Shown here piece by piece: positions 12,201-17,220 of a stretch of DNA of 64,000 nt. The DNA lies in NCBI RefSeq assembly GCF_044003965.1, contig NZ_JBAWKC010000007.1:1-64000 (forward strand). The letters are read 5' to 3'. Source of the DNA: Yeosuana aquiaggeris. Lineage in GTDB: Bacteria; Bacteroidota; Bacteroidia; Flavobacteriales; Flavobacteriaceae. The notes below the pieces were generated by a model. The model worked only from the letters and a program-made list of their open reading frames with translations. It made no database searches and was not told the DNA's origin. The translations under genes and the position numbers were made by a program. The stretch's first letter is position 1. Each line of letters opens with the position of its first letter.

Positions 12201-15200
12201 ACGTATGGGACCCTGCTGCTAATCCTGTAAATAAGGAAGTCCCTACAAACGTTACATTATCATCACTATAAGTATAACCGCCTGAACCGCCTGATCCAAC
12301 TAATTGTACTGAACCATCTGAAACGCCATTACAACTTACTTGCGTAGTTGTCCCTGTTACTATAGGGTTAGTTAAAGGGCTAATAGTTATTACATTTGAT
12401 TCAGATTGACATCCTCTGGCATCTGTAATTTGGAATTGATACGTTCCATCTGTAAATGTAGTATATACAAATGGTGATCCAGTTGCTCCTAAAGAACTAT
12501 AAGCACCTCCATTAATTGAGATGGCATATGTAAACGGCGAATACCCACCAGTTATGGTACCAGTTATTACAGCATCCGGTGATGCTGAACAATCTAATTC
12601 TTTAGTTAAAACAGTGTTTACCGTTAATTGAGGAGCGATAGTTTGTGCCGGTAAAGTAACGATACATCCATAAGCATCTCTTACTATGATAGTATAATTT
12701 CCAGGTGTTAAATTTGCAAATATATTGCTTGAACCAAACGGTCCTCCGTTTATGTTATATTCATAAGGTGTAATTCCTCCTGCTGCAGTTACTTCAAGTG
12801 TTGCACCATTAATAGGATCAAAACAATAATCCGATACGATTGCTATAGAAGCTGTTGGCGCAGTTGGAGTACTTAAACTAAATGTCACGATTTGTACACA
12901 TCCTTTTGAATCAGTTACTGTTGCTGCATACGTTCCAGGTTGTGACAAATTTGAAAAGGTATTGCTACCTTGAGCCGGTAATATTGTGGTGTCTGGTTGT
13001 GTCAGTGTATAACTATTTCCTCCCCAACCGCCAATGGCATTAATAACCACACTTCCATTCGCATTACATGTAAGAGGTGTAACGGTAGTTGTTAAACTCA
13101 ATGCAGTAGCAGGTGAATCTATGGTAACAGAAGCTGTTGCCTGACAGTTTGTTGTTGTATCAGTAATAACAACCGTGTATGTAGCTGCAGCCAAACCTGT
13201 TAAATTGATTGGTGAACTTCCTGCAATTGAAGCACCTCCATTAATAGTATAGGTAAAGCCCGTTGAGCCAGAAACCGTAAATCGTGCTGCACCATCTGAT
13301 GCTCCAAAACAAGTAATATCATTAATCTTTTGACCCACAACCGTTAATGCTGGTAATGGTACAATGGTATAAGGTTCACTATATGTACAATCATTGGCAT
13401 CCTTTACTTCAAAAGTATAAGTACCAGGAGCTAAACCTGCAAAACTTGTTGAAGCTTGGTAAGCTGTCGCTGAAGCTACCGGAGATACAATGCGATACTC
13501 TAAAGTCCCTACACCACCTGTTGTTGAATTAATTGTAACAACCGAAAGATTAGTTGGACAAGTTAATGGTGAATTGCTAAATGATAAATCAGTTGGAGGA
13601 TTTAAAGGAGCTATTATTATGGTATTCGTATTAACAGTACATCCGTTAACATCTCTTATGGTTGCAGTATAATTACCGTTTGTTAGTCCTGAAAATGTAT
13701 TTCCTGGCTGAAACGTGACACCATCAATACTATAAGCATAAGGACCATTTCCTCCTGAAACTCCAGAAATGGTAATCGTTCCATTGGTGATACATGTATA
13801 AGGTGTAGTTAAAGTAGCCGTTCCAATAATTGGAGCTGTTGGATTAATTGTTATCGTTTGAGGTGTGGTTAAACAAACATCTGATCCAATAGTATATTCT
13901 AACACTACATCATAAGTTCCAGCAGCTAATCCGTTAAATATTGGTGAATTAACAAAAGTGGCTCCATTATCAATACTATAGCGTAAACTGTTGCCATTAG
14001 CATTGGTTACGTTAACACTTATAGAACCTGTATTACCAGAATTTGCGCATAAAACATCCACTTTTGCAGTATTAAATACAGGGGCTGGTGTTGCGTTTAC
14101 TGGTATTGAAACAGTTGTAGTACAGTTATTAAAATCTACAACTGTGATATTATATACGCCGGCAGTTGGCACGGTAAATATCGGCGAGTTCTGATAAACT
14201 GATGCGCTATTTAAGTCATAAACATAAGGCGGTGTACCTCCAACTGGAAAAACAGTTATTTCCCCGTCCGTGCAGGTTAATGGTTTTGTAAGTGCTGCAG
14301 TTGCTGTTAATAATGGTGGATTTATAAGTTCAATATTTCCTGAAGAACTACATCCGTCATCAGTAGATACTGTATAGTTATAAATTCCGGGATTAAGGTT
14401 TGCAAAGGTATAATCACTCGCAGTTATTGGTCCAACACTGTTAATTAAAGTTCCTCCCTGGAAGAGACTGTAATAATACTGCGGCAACGCATCATTAGCA
14501 GCTAGTTTTATGGTACCCTGACCCCCATTGCAATATGGCTGAGTAACAAATGTTGAAACTGTAAAATTTCTATTTCTAACGTATACACGAGGTGTTTCAA
14601 AAATACATGGATTGGTATCAACACCTATTTGTCTAATATAAATAATGTAATAATTAGGCGTGTTAACCGTAAATACATTACCAGCCTGGTAATTTATACC
14701 ATCTATACTGTACTCATAACCACCAGGAACACCACCAACGGTTATTTCCCCGGGAGTGTTACATATAATATCTTTAGCTGTAGCGGTTGGGTTTAATAAG
14801 TTTTGATACACATTAAAGTAAAAAATACTGAAACATCCACCTGTATAATTAATAACAACCCTGAATTGTCCTGCAGTATTTGATAAATAATTAGGTCCTG
14901 AACCTACTTGATTCCATATACATGTATCATTTTCATTGGCGCAATTATCCACTGTTGAAGCGGCACAACTGTTTTCGTCCAATTTTTCCCAAATAATAGA
15001 AGAGGCATCACTAATACCTGTATTTATGGATCTAGTGGCATTGGCCCCACATAAAAAGATGTTAGGTAAAACTTTACCATCGTTTGGACAAATTGGATTT
15101 GAATCAGCAAAAGGGATCACAGGATTTGTAATGGTATTTCCATAAGGAACCACTGTTATTTCTTCCTGTATGGATATACATGTTGATAAGGTTGTATTTT

Positions 15201-16941
15201 GAACATAATACGTTCCTGTTGAAGTTGCTGTATAGGTCTGTTCTGTACCTATTACCGGCGTTCCGGTTGGACTAGTAGACCAGGAATAAGTATCGTAACC
15301 ATCTGCTGCAGTCAAAACCACACTTGAACCACATAACACCTCATTTTTTGCGAAGGTACAATTAGATATATCTACTAAAAAATTGGTAGGAGCCGGAGTC
15401 CCTAAACAGGTAACAGAATCAAAACTTCCTTCATCTTGAATTATTGTGGGGTTTATCAAACCGCTATAGGTGGCAAAAGCCTGATTCCTTATTTCGTTGG
15501 AACAAGCCTGACTTAAGGCATAACATTCAGAAACGATCTTTACCGCTATGCGTATTTCAAAAATAGGATCATTAATTTCAACAGAAGAATTTGGAATATT
15601 AAAAATAAGTGTTCTTGTTATTGGGTCATATGATTGTAATGTTGCACCTCCAGAGCTACTTAAATCAATATCTGTTAATGGATCAAAAATAACATTATCA
15701 GGAAGTACATCTTTGATAGTGAATTGAGTCACATTATCATTACCTACACTTTGATAACTAATTTTATAAAATAAGTTCTGGCCTAAGGTAACATCAGCGC
15801 CATCAATATTATTGCCAGCAGTATCCAGGACAATTTTTGTTAGGTTAATGTCTGGGGCAATTATATCTACCGCAAACGCACTGAAAAAAAAGAATATTGG
15901 ATCAGCTTGTCCTCTTGCGACTTGTATTGCTAATTCGGCTGAGGTAGCATTATTTTTAATATATGCAGGATTTCCTGAATAAACATCCAAGAAACCAGTA
16001 TCATAACCTAATGTGTTCGACCCAAACGGGTTTCTAGGAAATGTAATACCGTTTCCGTTTTCTATAACAGAACCAAAAAAATTATTAGTAGGCCTTAAAG
16101 GTGTTGTAATTTCCTTATTATTTATTTCAAGTTTATTCGCTTTTTTATTTTTGTCGGTATCAAAAGCAGCATAAGCAATTTGAAAATCTACAGGTCCTGA
16201 TTGTGGTGTATTAAAACCTGAAATAGGAATTGTTTGAACACGCCCCGAAGACAAATGGGCAAATCCATCAAAACTAGAGAATGATTTAGTTGTAAGATTA
16301 GGATCTTCATAAATTACGTATAGTGTCCAACCAGCAGATAATCCTGTCGTAGCATTTAAACCTAAACTAGATCTTACATTTGCTACCGTAAAAGTCCCTT
16401 CGAGATTTGACACACCTGATAGCAAAGATGTCACATCGGCATAACAGGCGTATGGAGTATTTCCAGGCTCATTTGGAAGTGAAACAATCGGGTTTGCAAT
16501 GGCATCATAAATAACCTCACCAGTTATATCATTATATACGGTACTACCAGGTAATTTAATTTTAACCTTATTGATGTCTGCTCTGCTTCCACTTTGAAGC
16601 ATAGCCCCCCAATATAATGCTGCGTAGGATACCCTGTAACAAGTTGTAGGACTACCATTTTTTTGCGGTGGGATTAAAAGGTCTGCACTACTTGAACTAA
16701 AAGTTGAGGCATCAGTATCAATATCTATATATTGCATAGATATATCCTGATTATCCTTAGTATCATCATTAAATGGAAGATTGTCTTTTCCCAAAATATT
16801 ATTCCCAATGACAAGCATACTTCCCTTTACATCTATCTTATTCCTAACAGAAAAAGGCTTGTAAGTTTGAGCATAACTTTCAAGACATGCGAATATAATT
16901 AAAGCAATAAGTGCTAATTTAGCAGAAGTAGTTTTTTTCAT
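295..16941 (-). CDS. sprB: Giant SprB-like gliding-motility adhesin, T9SS substrate
   Basis: About 5,548 residues from the ATG at 16939-16941, chosen over a Met six codons upstream because MKKTTSAKLALIALIIFA...YAQ is then a clean signal peptide. Order: signal peptide 1-25; N-terminal globular region to about 360; a DUF11-like segment about 365-470 with KIVLDTAGN and KDVLPDNVIF; then from about 715 dozens of SprB modules of about 82 residues (pattern GG..PY.YS.(D/N)G...F..L..G.Y...V.D..GC, with a second Cys near the module start); and a C-terminal gliding-type (CHU_C/TIGR04131-like) sorting domain from about 5460, with NYFTPNGDGYLDEW and YDIFDRYGRKV. F. johnsoniae SprB is carried along the cell surface by the gliding motor; the same role is inferred. 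The gene contains two long near-identical internal duplications, listed separately. Confidence 0.92.
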   Translation of the reverse strand: MKKTTSAKLALIALIIFACLESYAQTYKPFSVRNKIDVKGSMLVIGNNILGKDNLPFNDDTKDNQDISMQYIDIDTDASTFSSSSADLLIPPQKNGSPTTCYRVSYAALYWGAMLQSGSRADINKVKIKLPGSTVYNDITGEVIYDAIANPIVSLPNEPGNTPYACYADVTSLLSGVSNLEGTFTVANVRSSLGLNATTGLSAGWTLYVIYEDPNLTTKSFSSFDGFAHLSSGRVQTIPISGFNTPQSGPVDFQIAYAAFDTDKNKKANKLEINNKEITTPLRPTNNFFGSVIENGNGITFPRNPFGSNTLGYDTGFLDVYSGNPAYIKNNATSAELAIQVARGQADPIFFFFSAFAVDIIAPDINLTKIVLDTAGNNIDGADVTLGQNLFYKISYQSVGNDNVTQFTIKDVLPDNVIFDPLTDIDLSSSGGATLQSYDPITRTLIFNIPNSSVEINDPIFEIRIAVKIVSECYALSQACSNEIRNQAFATYSGLINPTIIQDEGSFDSVTCLGTPAPTNFLVDISNCTFAKNEVLCGSSVVLTAADGYDTYSWSTSPTGTPVIGTEQTYTATSTGTYYVQNTTLSTCISIQEEITVVPYGNTITNPVIPFADSNPICPNDGKVLPNIFLCGANATRSINTGISDASSIIWEKLDENSCAASTVDNCANENDTCIWNQVGSGPNYLSNTAGQFRVVINYTGGCFSIFYFNVYQNLLNPTATAKDIICNTPGEITVGGVPGGYEYSIDGINYQAGNVFTVNTPNYYIIYIRQIGVDTNPCIFETPRVYVRNRNFTVSTFVTQPYCNGGQGTIKLAANDALPQYYYSLFQGGTLINSVGPITASDYTFANLNPGIYNYTVSTDDGCSSSGNIELINPPLLTATAALTKPLTCTDGEITVFPVGGTPPYVYDLNSASVYQNSPIFTVPTAGVYNITVVDFNNCTTTVSIPVNATPAPVFNTAKVDVLCANSGNTGSISVNVTNANGNSLRYSIDNGATFVNSPIFNGLAAGTYDVVLEYTIGSDVCLTTPQTITINPTAPIIGTATLTTPYTCITNGTITISGVSGGNGPYAYSIDGVTFQPGNTFSGLTNGNYTATIRDVNGCTVNTNTIIIAPLNPPTDLSFSNSPLTCPTNLSVVTINSTTGGVGTLEYRIVSPVASATAYQASTSFAGLAPGTYTFEVKDANDCTYSEPYTIVPLPALTVVGQKINDITCFGASDGAARFTVSGSTGFTYTINGGASIAGSSPINLTGLAAATYTVVITDTTTNCQATASVTIDSPATALSLTTTVTPLTCNANGSVVINAIGGWGGNSYTLTQPDTTILPAQGSNTFSNLSQPGTYAATVTDSKGCVQIVTFSLSTPTAPTASIAIVSDYCFDPINGATLEVTAAGGITPYEYNINGGPFGSSNIFANLTPGNYTIIVRDAYGCIVTLPAQTIAPQLTVNTVLTKELDCSASPDAVITGTITGGYSPFTYAISINGGAYSSLGATGSPFVYTTFTDGTYQFQITDARGCQSESNVITISPLTNPIVTGTTTQVSCNGVSDGSVQLVGSGGSGGYTYSDDNVTFVGTSLFTGLAAGSHTFYIRDSKNCSSSVTVVITEPTVLVATASATAFSCSATNTKQSAVITIAVPTTGTAPYQYSFNGGATFSSSNTLTVNDNGSDQTFTYVVRDANGCLTALQNITLTALNPPTDLAFASTAVTCLATASTVTLTATNGVGPLEYETIAPSPIIVGKQGSNVFTGLTPGTYVFRVTDANGCYYTESYIVAPVTPITVTGLKLSDVLCFGDNTGAIQYTVSGYAGTYTSTLTSGAGTLVQAGNTINVTNLIADTYTIEVTDDITGCTANATIIITEPAVGLTFTATSTNVYCSEDNSQITVNPLGGTASYTYAAVVTGSAAPAPGAYASSSVITVDTNSATDLVWDVYVKDANGCITMNPVTIIADALPTVTTPPLASNQCTVTTGFTFTATGTGLVPLSYSINGGASYQASPTFTVNVPGTYFVTIKDKNGCTAISPTATIVYAPLTSLAAVTKELDCSASPDAVITVTISGGNAPFTYTVQKGAGAPSAPSAPIAGPTFTYSVSLANVDSYTFVITDTNGCTSTSTITIDPITNPIVTGTTTQVSCNGVSDGSVQLVGSGGSGGYTYSDDNVTFVGTSLFTGLAAGSHTFYIRDSKNCSSSVTVVITEPTVLVATASATAFSCSATNTKQSAVITIAVPTTGTAPYQYSFNGGATFSSSNTLTVNDNGSDQTFTYVVRDANGCLTALQNITLTALNPPTDLAFASTAVTCLATASTVTLTATNGVGPLEYETIAPSPIIVGKQGSNVFTGLTPGTYVFRVTDANGCYYTESYIVAPVTPITVTGLKLSDVLCFGDNTGAIQYTVSGYAGTYTSTLTSGAGTLVQAGNTINVTNLIADTYTIEVTDDITGCTANATIIITEPAVGLTFTATSTNVYCSEDNSQITVNPLGGTASYTYAAVVTGSAAPAPGAYASSSVITVDTNSATDLVWDVYVKDANGCITMNPVTIIADALPTVTTPPLASNQCTVTTGFTFTATGTGLVPLSYSINGGASYQASPTFTVNVPGTYFVTIKDKNGCTAISPTATIVYVPLDASALLTKDLTCSVPTTAAIDVTAFGGNAPYTYRVKIGAGAYGVSTPMIGASFTYNAAAADTYQFEITDANGCTKETNVITTNAIVNPDIINVIEIQPIACNGEATAAIQIIIDPTKGLGPFLFNVFNTTTAQNYGSQTSGLTAGDYIIRVTDAKGCIDTFPITISEPTTINVLYHADPVTCIGPGLSQGAIIIDGVTGGTAPYNYFVSSSNGYSNSELNATGSTSFAFNVVDFGLYEILVVDANGCSFLIQNVLVASPPNDLDITVISPPADCSTGGSATVKIGAPLAGSGPYHFAIYTGPGMTYVGPTAFPWQDESFVGSEETTFINLIPGASYTFIVYDELTDCYYYETSTVPVPTNSTLVTSASSSNNITCTGSSDGNISFDITSSYLATTDVTYEIFDSLSLVTTGITGSGTVPASGTLTVSNLGPLPTGNYIVVVTEDVGATNAGCSVVTSPVNITESAFILALTASVSRNENCNELGVITAIGQDGTAPYEYQVVPTGGPIVPANWASANSFSLTGGNYDIYVRDAYGCIQSVLNLQLPTDPLPTIDPIAPQCFTGSPISITLVEGTGTAIAPLTYSIGGAYQAGDTFTISAAGSYTVSIKDGNGCIVSTTYDVQPPLLLDANMTQDLTCTVDASITLTASGGTGVYTIYEVDYNSGGYGAIAGLPYTATLEGTYQFRVTDSQGCQSESNIIIVTPKTAPTLTYTQTNVSCNGGADGSIVVTAADGIAPYQYSINGAPFVTSNVFNGLSAGLYDVVVMDSKNCVSPATTVTITEPAIVGGTIVLTQGLTCGAGNATQAAIVTVTGSGGTAPYTYSFDGGVNYTSINTYTTYSSGLVTAYVKDANGCLIPAAITFNVPALDPPTDLGFVSTAVTCLALTSDVTLTTTNGVGPLSYAIISPASATGNVTGLNTGIFTGLLPDTYVFEVTDANFCTYQESYTVVPVINITVSGTLVNDVSCNGGSNGAVDFTVSNFTGTYSYTINGGPAVVGQSAATISLTGLPIGDQIIVVTDETTGCTDTVTITVSEPTVLTLVETTNINANCNFGAQVSVTAGGGTPNYTYAFVQNLVAPIASDYTASASAVLDPAVNVNWDVWVMDANGCTTQIDIVIATDPLPTIDPIAPQCFTGSPISITLAEGTGTAIAPLTYSIGGAYQAGDTFTISAAGSYTVSIKDGNGCIVSTTYDVQPPLLLDANMTQDLTCTVDASITLTASGGTGVYTIYEVDYNSGGYGAIAGLPYTATLEGTYQFRVTDSQGCQSESNIIIVTPKTAPTLTYTQTNVSCNGGADGSIVVTAADGIAPYQYSINGAPFVTSNVFNGLSAGLYDVVVMDSKNCVSPATTVTITEPAIVGGTIVLTQGLTCGAGNATQAAIVTVTGSGGTAPYTYSFDGGVNYTSINTYTTYSSGLVTAYVKDANGCLIPAAITFNVPALDPPTDLGFVSTAVTCLALTSDVTLTTTNGVGPLSYAIISPASATGNVTGLNTGIFTGLLPDTYVFEVTDANFCTYQESYTVVPVINITVSGTLVNDVSCNGGSNGAVDFTVSNFTGTYSYTINGGPAVVGQSAATISLTGLPIGDQIIVVTDETTGCTDTVTITVSEPTVLTLVETTNINANCNFGAQVSVTAGGGTPNYTYAFVQNLVAPIASDYTASASAVLDPAVNVNWDVWVMDANGCTTQIDIVIATDPLPTVTVPALASNQCNLTGSLYTFTITGGAGIAPLTYSIGTGYQTSGTFTSLTPGTYFVTVKDGNGCTAVSPTAVTIYPPLDLTPTITALPTCADDDGIITVAPAGGSGVYTYAISPSAGSISGNVISGVPSGPYTITITDTVTGCSKDVPVTLSAATPVTFTTSVNDVSCNGGNDGIITVNLSASNDNPIYTYEITAGPIVFGPQNSNIFAGLVAGNYTVQVNSGRGCSTPAIVPVTQPALLAVSGVATEFGCAADNSVNTSTLTITEAGGTAPHTFSIDGINYLGSNIFDIIDTGLPQNIDIYVKDDNGCIAFNTVSILPLPTLTAATVGIATPIDCNNSGSVAITVTGGSGTFTYQMLPSGIAQPSNIFSVTVPGDYYFQVNDLTTGCTIATSAFTVAPFDLIDVVAAPTTAVTCFGDTDGTLEINVSGYAGPYNYEVFDILGASVLAGTGNTTLLNPQPITGLSGGNYSVLVTETASPFCATSSNVITIASPSEPLTLVATETANVTCTNDKGTITALASGGWGSYEYELTGTATVAYSANGTFTNLSAGNYTVNTRDAGGCIVSQNVTLVIPAPINATVIASTNLLSCFGDTSATITVSGVTGGEGTNYSYTLLTSLPSASASGPQASPVFSGLGAGTYNVLITDGYNCSYTSAPIVIAQPTVVQSQLVKTTSQTCLTGTTLTLSATGGTGVYSYSDNINFTGGSLGTFVSSTTITVAPGTYVYYVRDANGCVAEVSNEIKIDPLPALVVTVDATNAFINCAGDNTGVIVAEAQGGLGNYIYTLQDASGTNIPGAVQNSPGVFTDLFAGTYQVRVDSGDCFTTSAPITITEPTLPLTVSFLSTDVTCNGSNNGLLQINASGGTGTIQYAISPQLNQFFETSTFDNLAPGTYDIIVQDELGCFVYFPVTITEPSPLFLSIVTGSLIPEVCSGDMDGEFSIDITGGTEPYSVSLDDINGVYTIGILGQTQFDFTGLEGGDHVVYVRDNEGCESEWNITFPESVLINAEVEIEYCTTNTDASSNTVAVYVDNSTVDTADIDYSLDGGVYQTSSVFNDVIPGNHTIYVRHTNTCEKVISFDVEQFDALQIAIADGDLNEIVATTAGGSGIYEYELTNLTTSTTESFGSTESYFIYNSGDYTVTVTDSNGCIASATRYFEFIDVCITNYFTPNGDGYLDEWGPGCTSQYKDLTYDIFDRYGRKVANLRAGQKWDGRYNGAELPSGDYWYAIRLNDKKDNRQFVGHFTLYR
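4036..5748. repeat. 1713-bp tandem repeat, unit 1, in the sprB-like gene
   Basis: This segment recurs immediately at +1713 bp (5749-7461), and the first 18 bp of the unit recur again at 7462-7479 before the sequences diverge. The unit encodes 571 residues, that is seven SprB modules. The only difference I found between units is base 5693 (G) versus 7406 (A), an Ala/Val change in the encoded protein. Confidence 0.95.
5749..7461. repeat. 1713-bp tandem repeat, unit 2, in the sprB-like gene
   Basis: Second, head-to-tail copy of the 571-codon unit at 4036-5748. Being N-terminal in the minus-strand gene, it reads SITLVEGTG where the other copy reads SITLAEGTG. Near-perfect identity over 1.7 kb means a very recent duplication or ongoing gene conversion. 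It is also a place where a short-read assembly could gain or lose a copy. Confidence 0.95.
9126..10616. repeat. 1491-bp direct repeat, copy A, in the sprB-like gene
   Basis: Matches 10884-12374 at a period of 1758 bp (586 codons). The 1491 bp encode 497 residues, six SprB modules. A 267-bp segment (10617-10883), encoding one further module of different sequence, separates the copies. The translations are identical over the repeat and diverge exactly at its edges (…TIVYAPL versus …TIVYVPL). Confidence 0.94.
10884..12374. repeat. 1491-bp direct repeat, copy B, in the sprB-like gene
   Basis: Second copy of 9126-10616. The encoded modules run in the same order as in the other long repeat family at 4036-7461 but share only moderate protein similarity with it, so this is an independent and equally recent duplication of an older seven-module block. 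Confidence 0.94.
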
Positions 16942-17164
16942 GATAATTATATTTAGCATATCTTTTATTATTAAGGGCTTTCAAAAAGAAATAACACTTG
17001 TTATCAGACATTAAATCTCATATATTGTAGTCTTTATACTACTTTATAATAATTTAATCTAAATTTAATGTATTTTAACGGGATAAATATCGTAAAAAAT
17101 TTCTAATAAATACAAGAAAAACAAAAAAAATATGCACTTCATCTATTTTTTTTGCCTTTAAACG

Positions 17165-17214
17165 ATAAAAGTTTATTTTGTATGGTAGATTTTTATTACA
17201 AAATAAACTTTTAT
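17165..17214 (-). other. Perfect 18-bp inverted repeat between the sprD- and sprB-like genes
   Basis: Arms ATAAAAGTTTATTTTGTA (17165-17182) and its exact reverse complement (17197-17214) enclose a 14-nt loop, 6 bp after the sprD-like stop. The stem is A+T-rich and no run of T follows it on the minus strand, so it is not a classical intrinsic terminator. It may be a weak terminator/attenuator or an mRNA processing or stability hairpin that sets the sprB level relative to sprC/sprD. The rest of the 16942-17220 gap is A+T-rich, with no gene or confident promoter. Confidence 0.6.
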
Positions 17215-17220
17215 ATATTC

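Noticed and set aside
3255..15145. Several plus-strand reading frames of 60-98 codons opposite the sprB-like gene, including two identical 65-codon frames at 4997-5194 and 6710-6907
   Set aside because: They are antisense shadows of the repetitive adhesin coding sequence. The identical pair exists only because of the 1713-bp duplication, and none has a signal, promoter or protein-like composition.
16942..17220. A separate promoter for the sprB-like gene in the gap after sprD
   Set aside because: Several near matches to TAnnTTTG (for example TAAATTTA) but none with both elements correctly spaced, so no feature is claimed.
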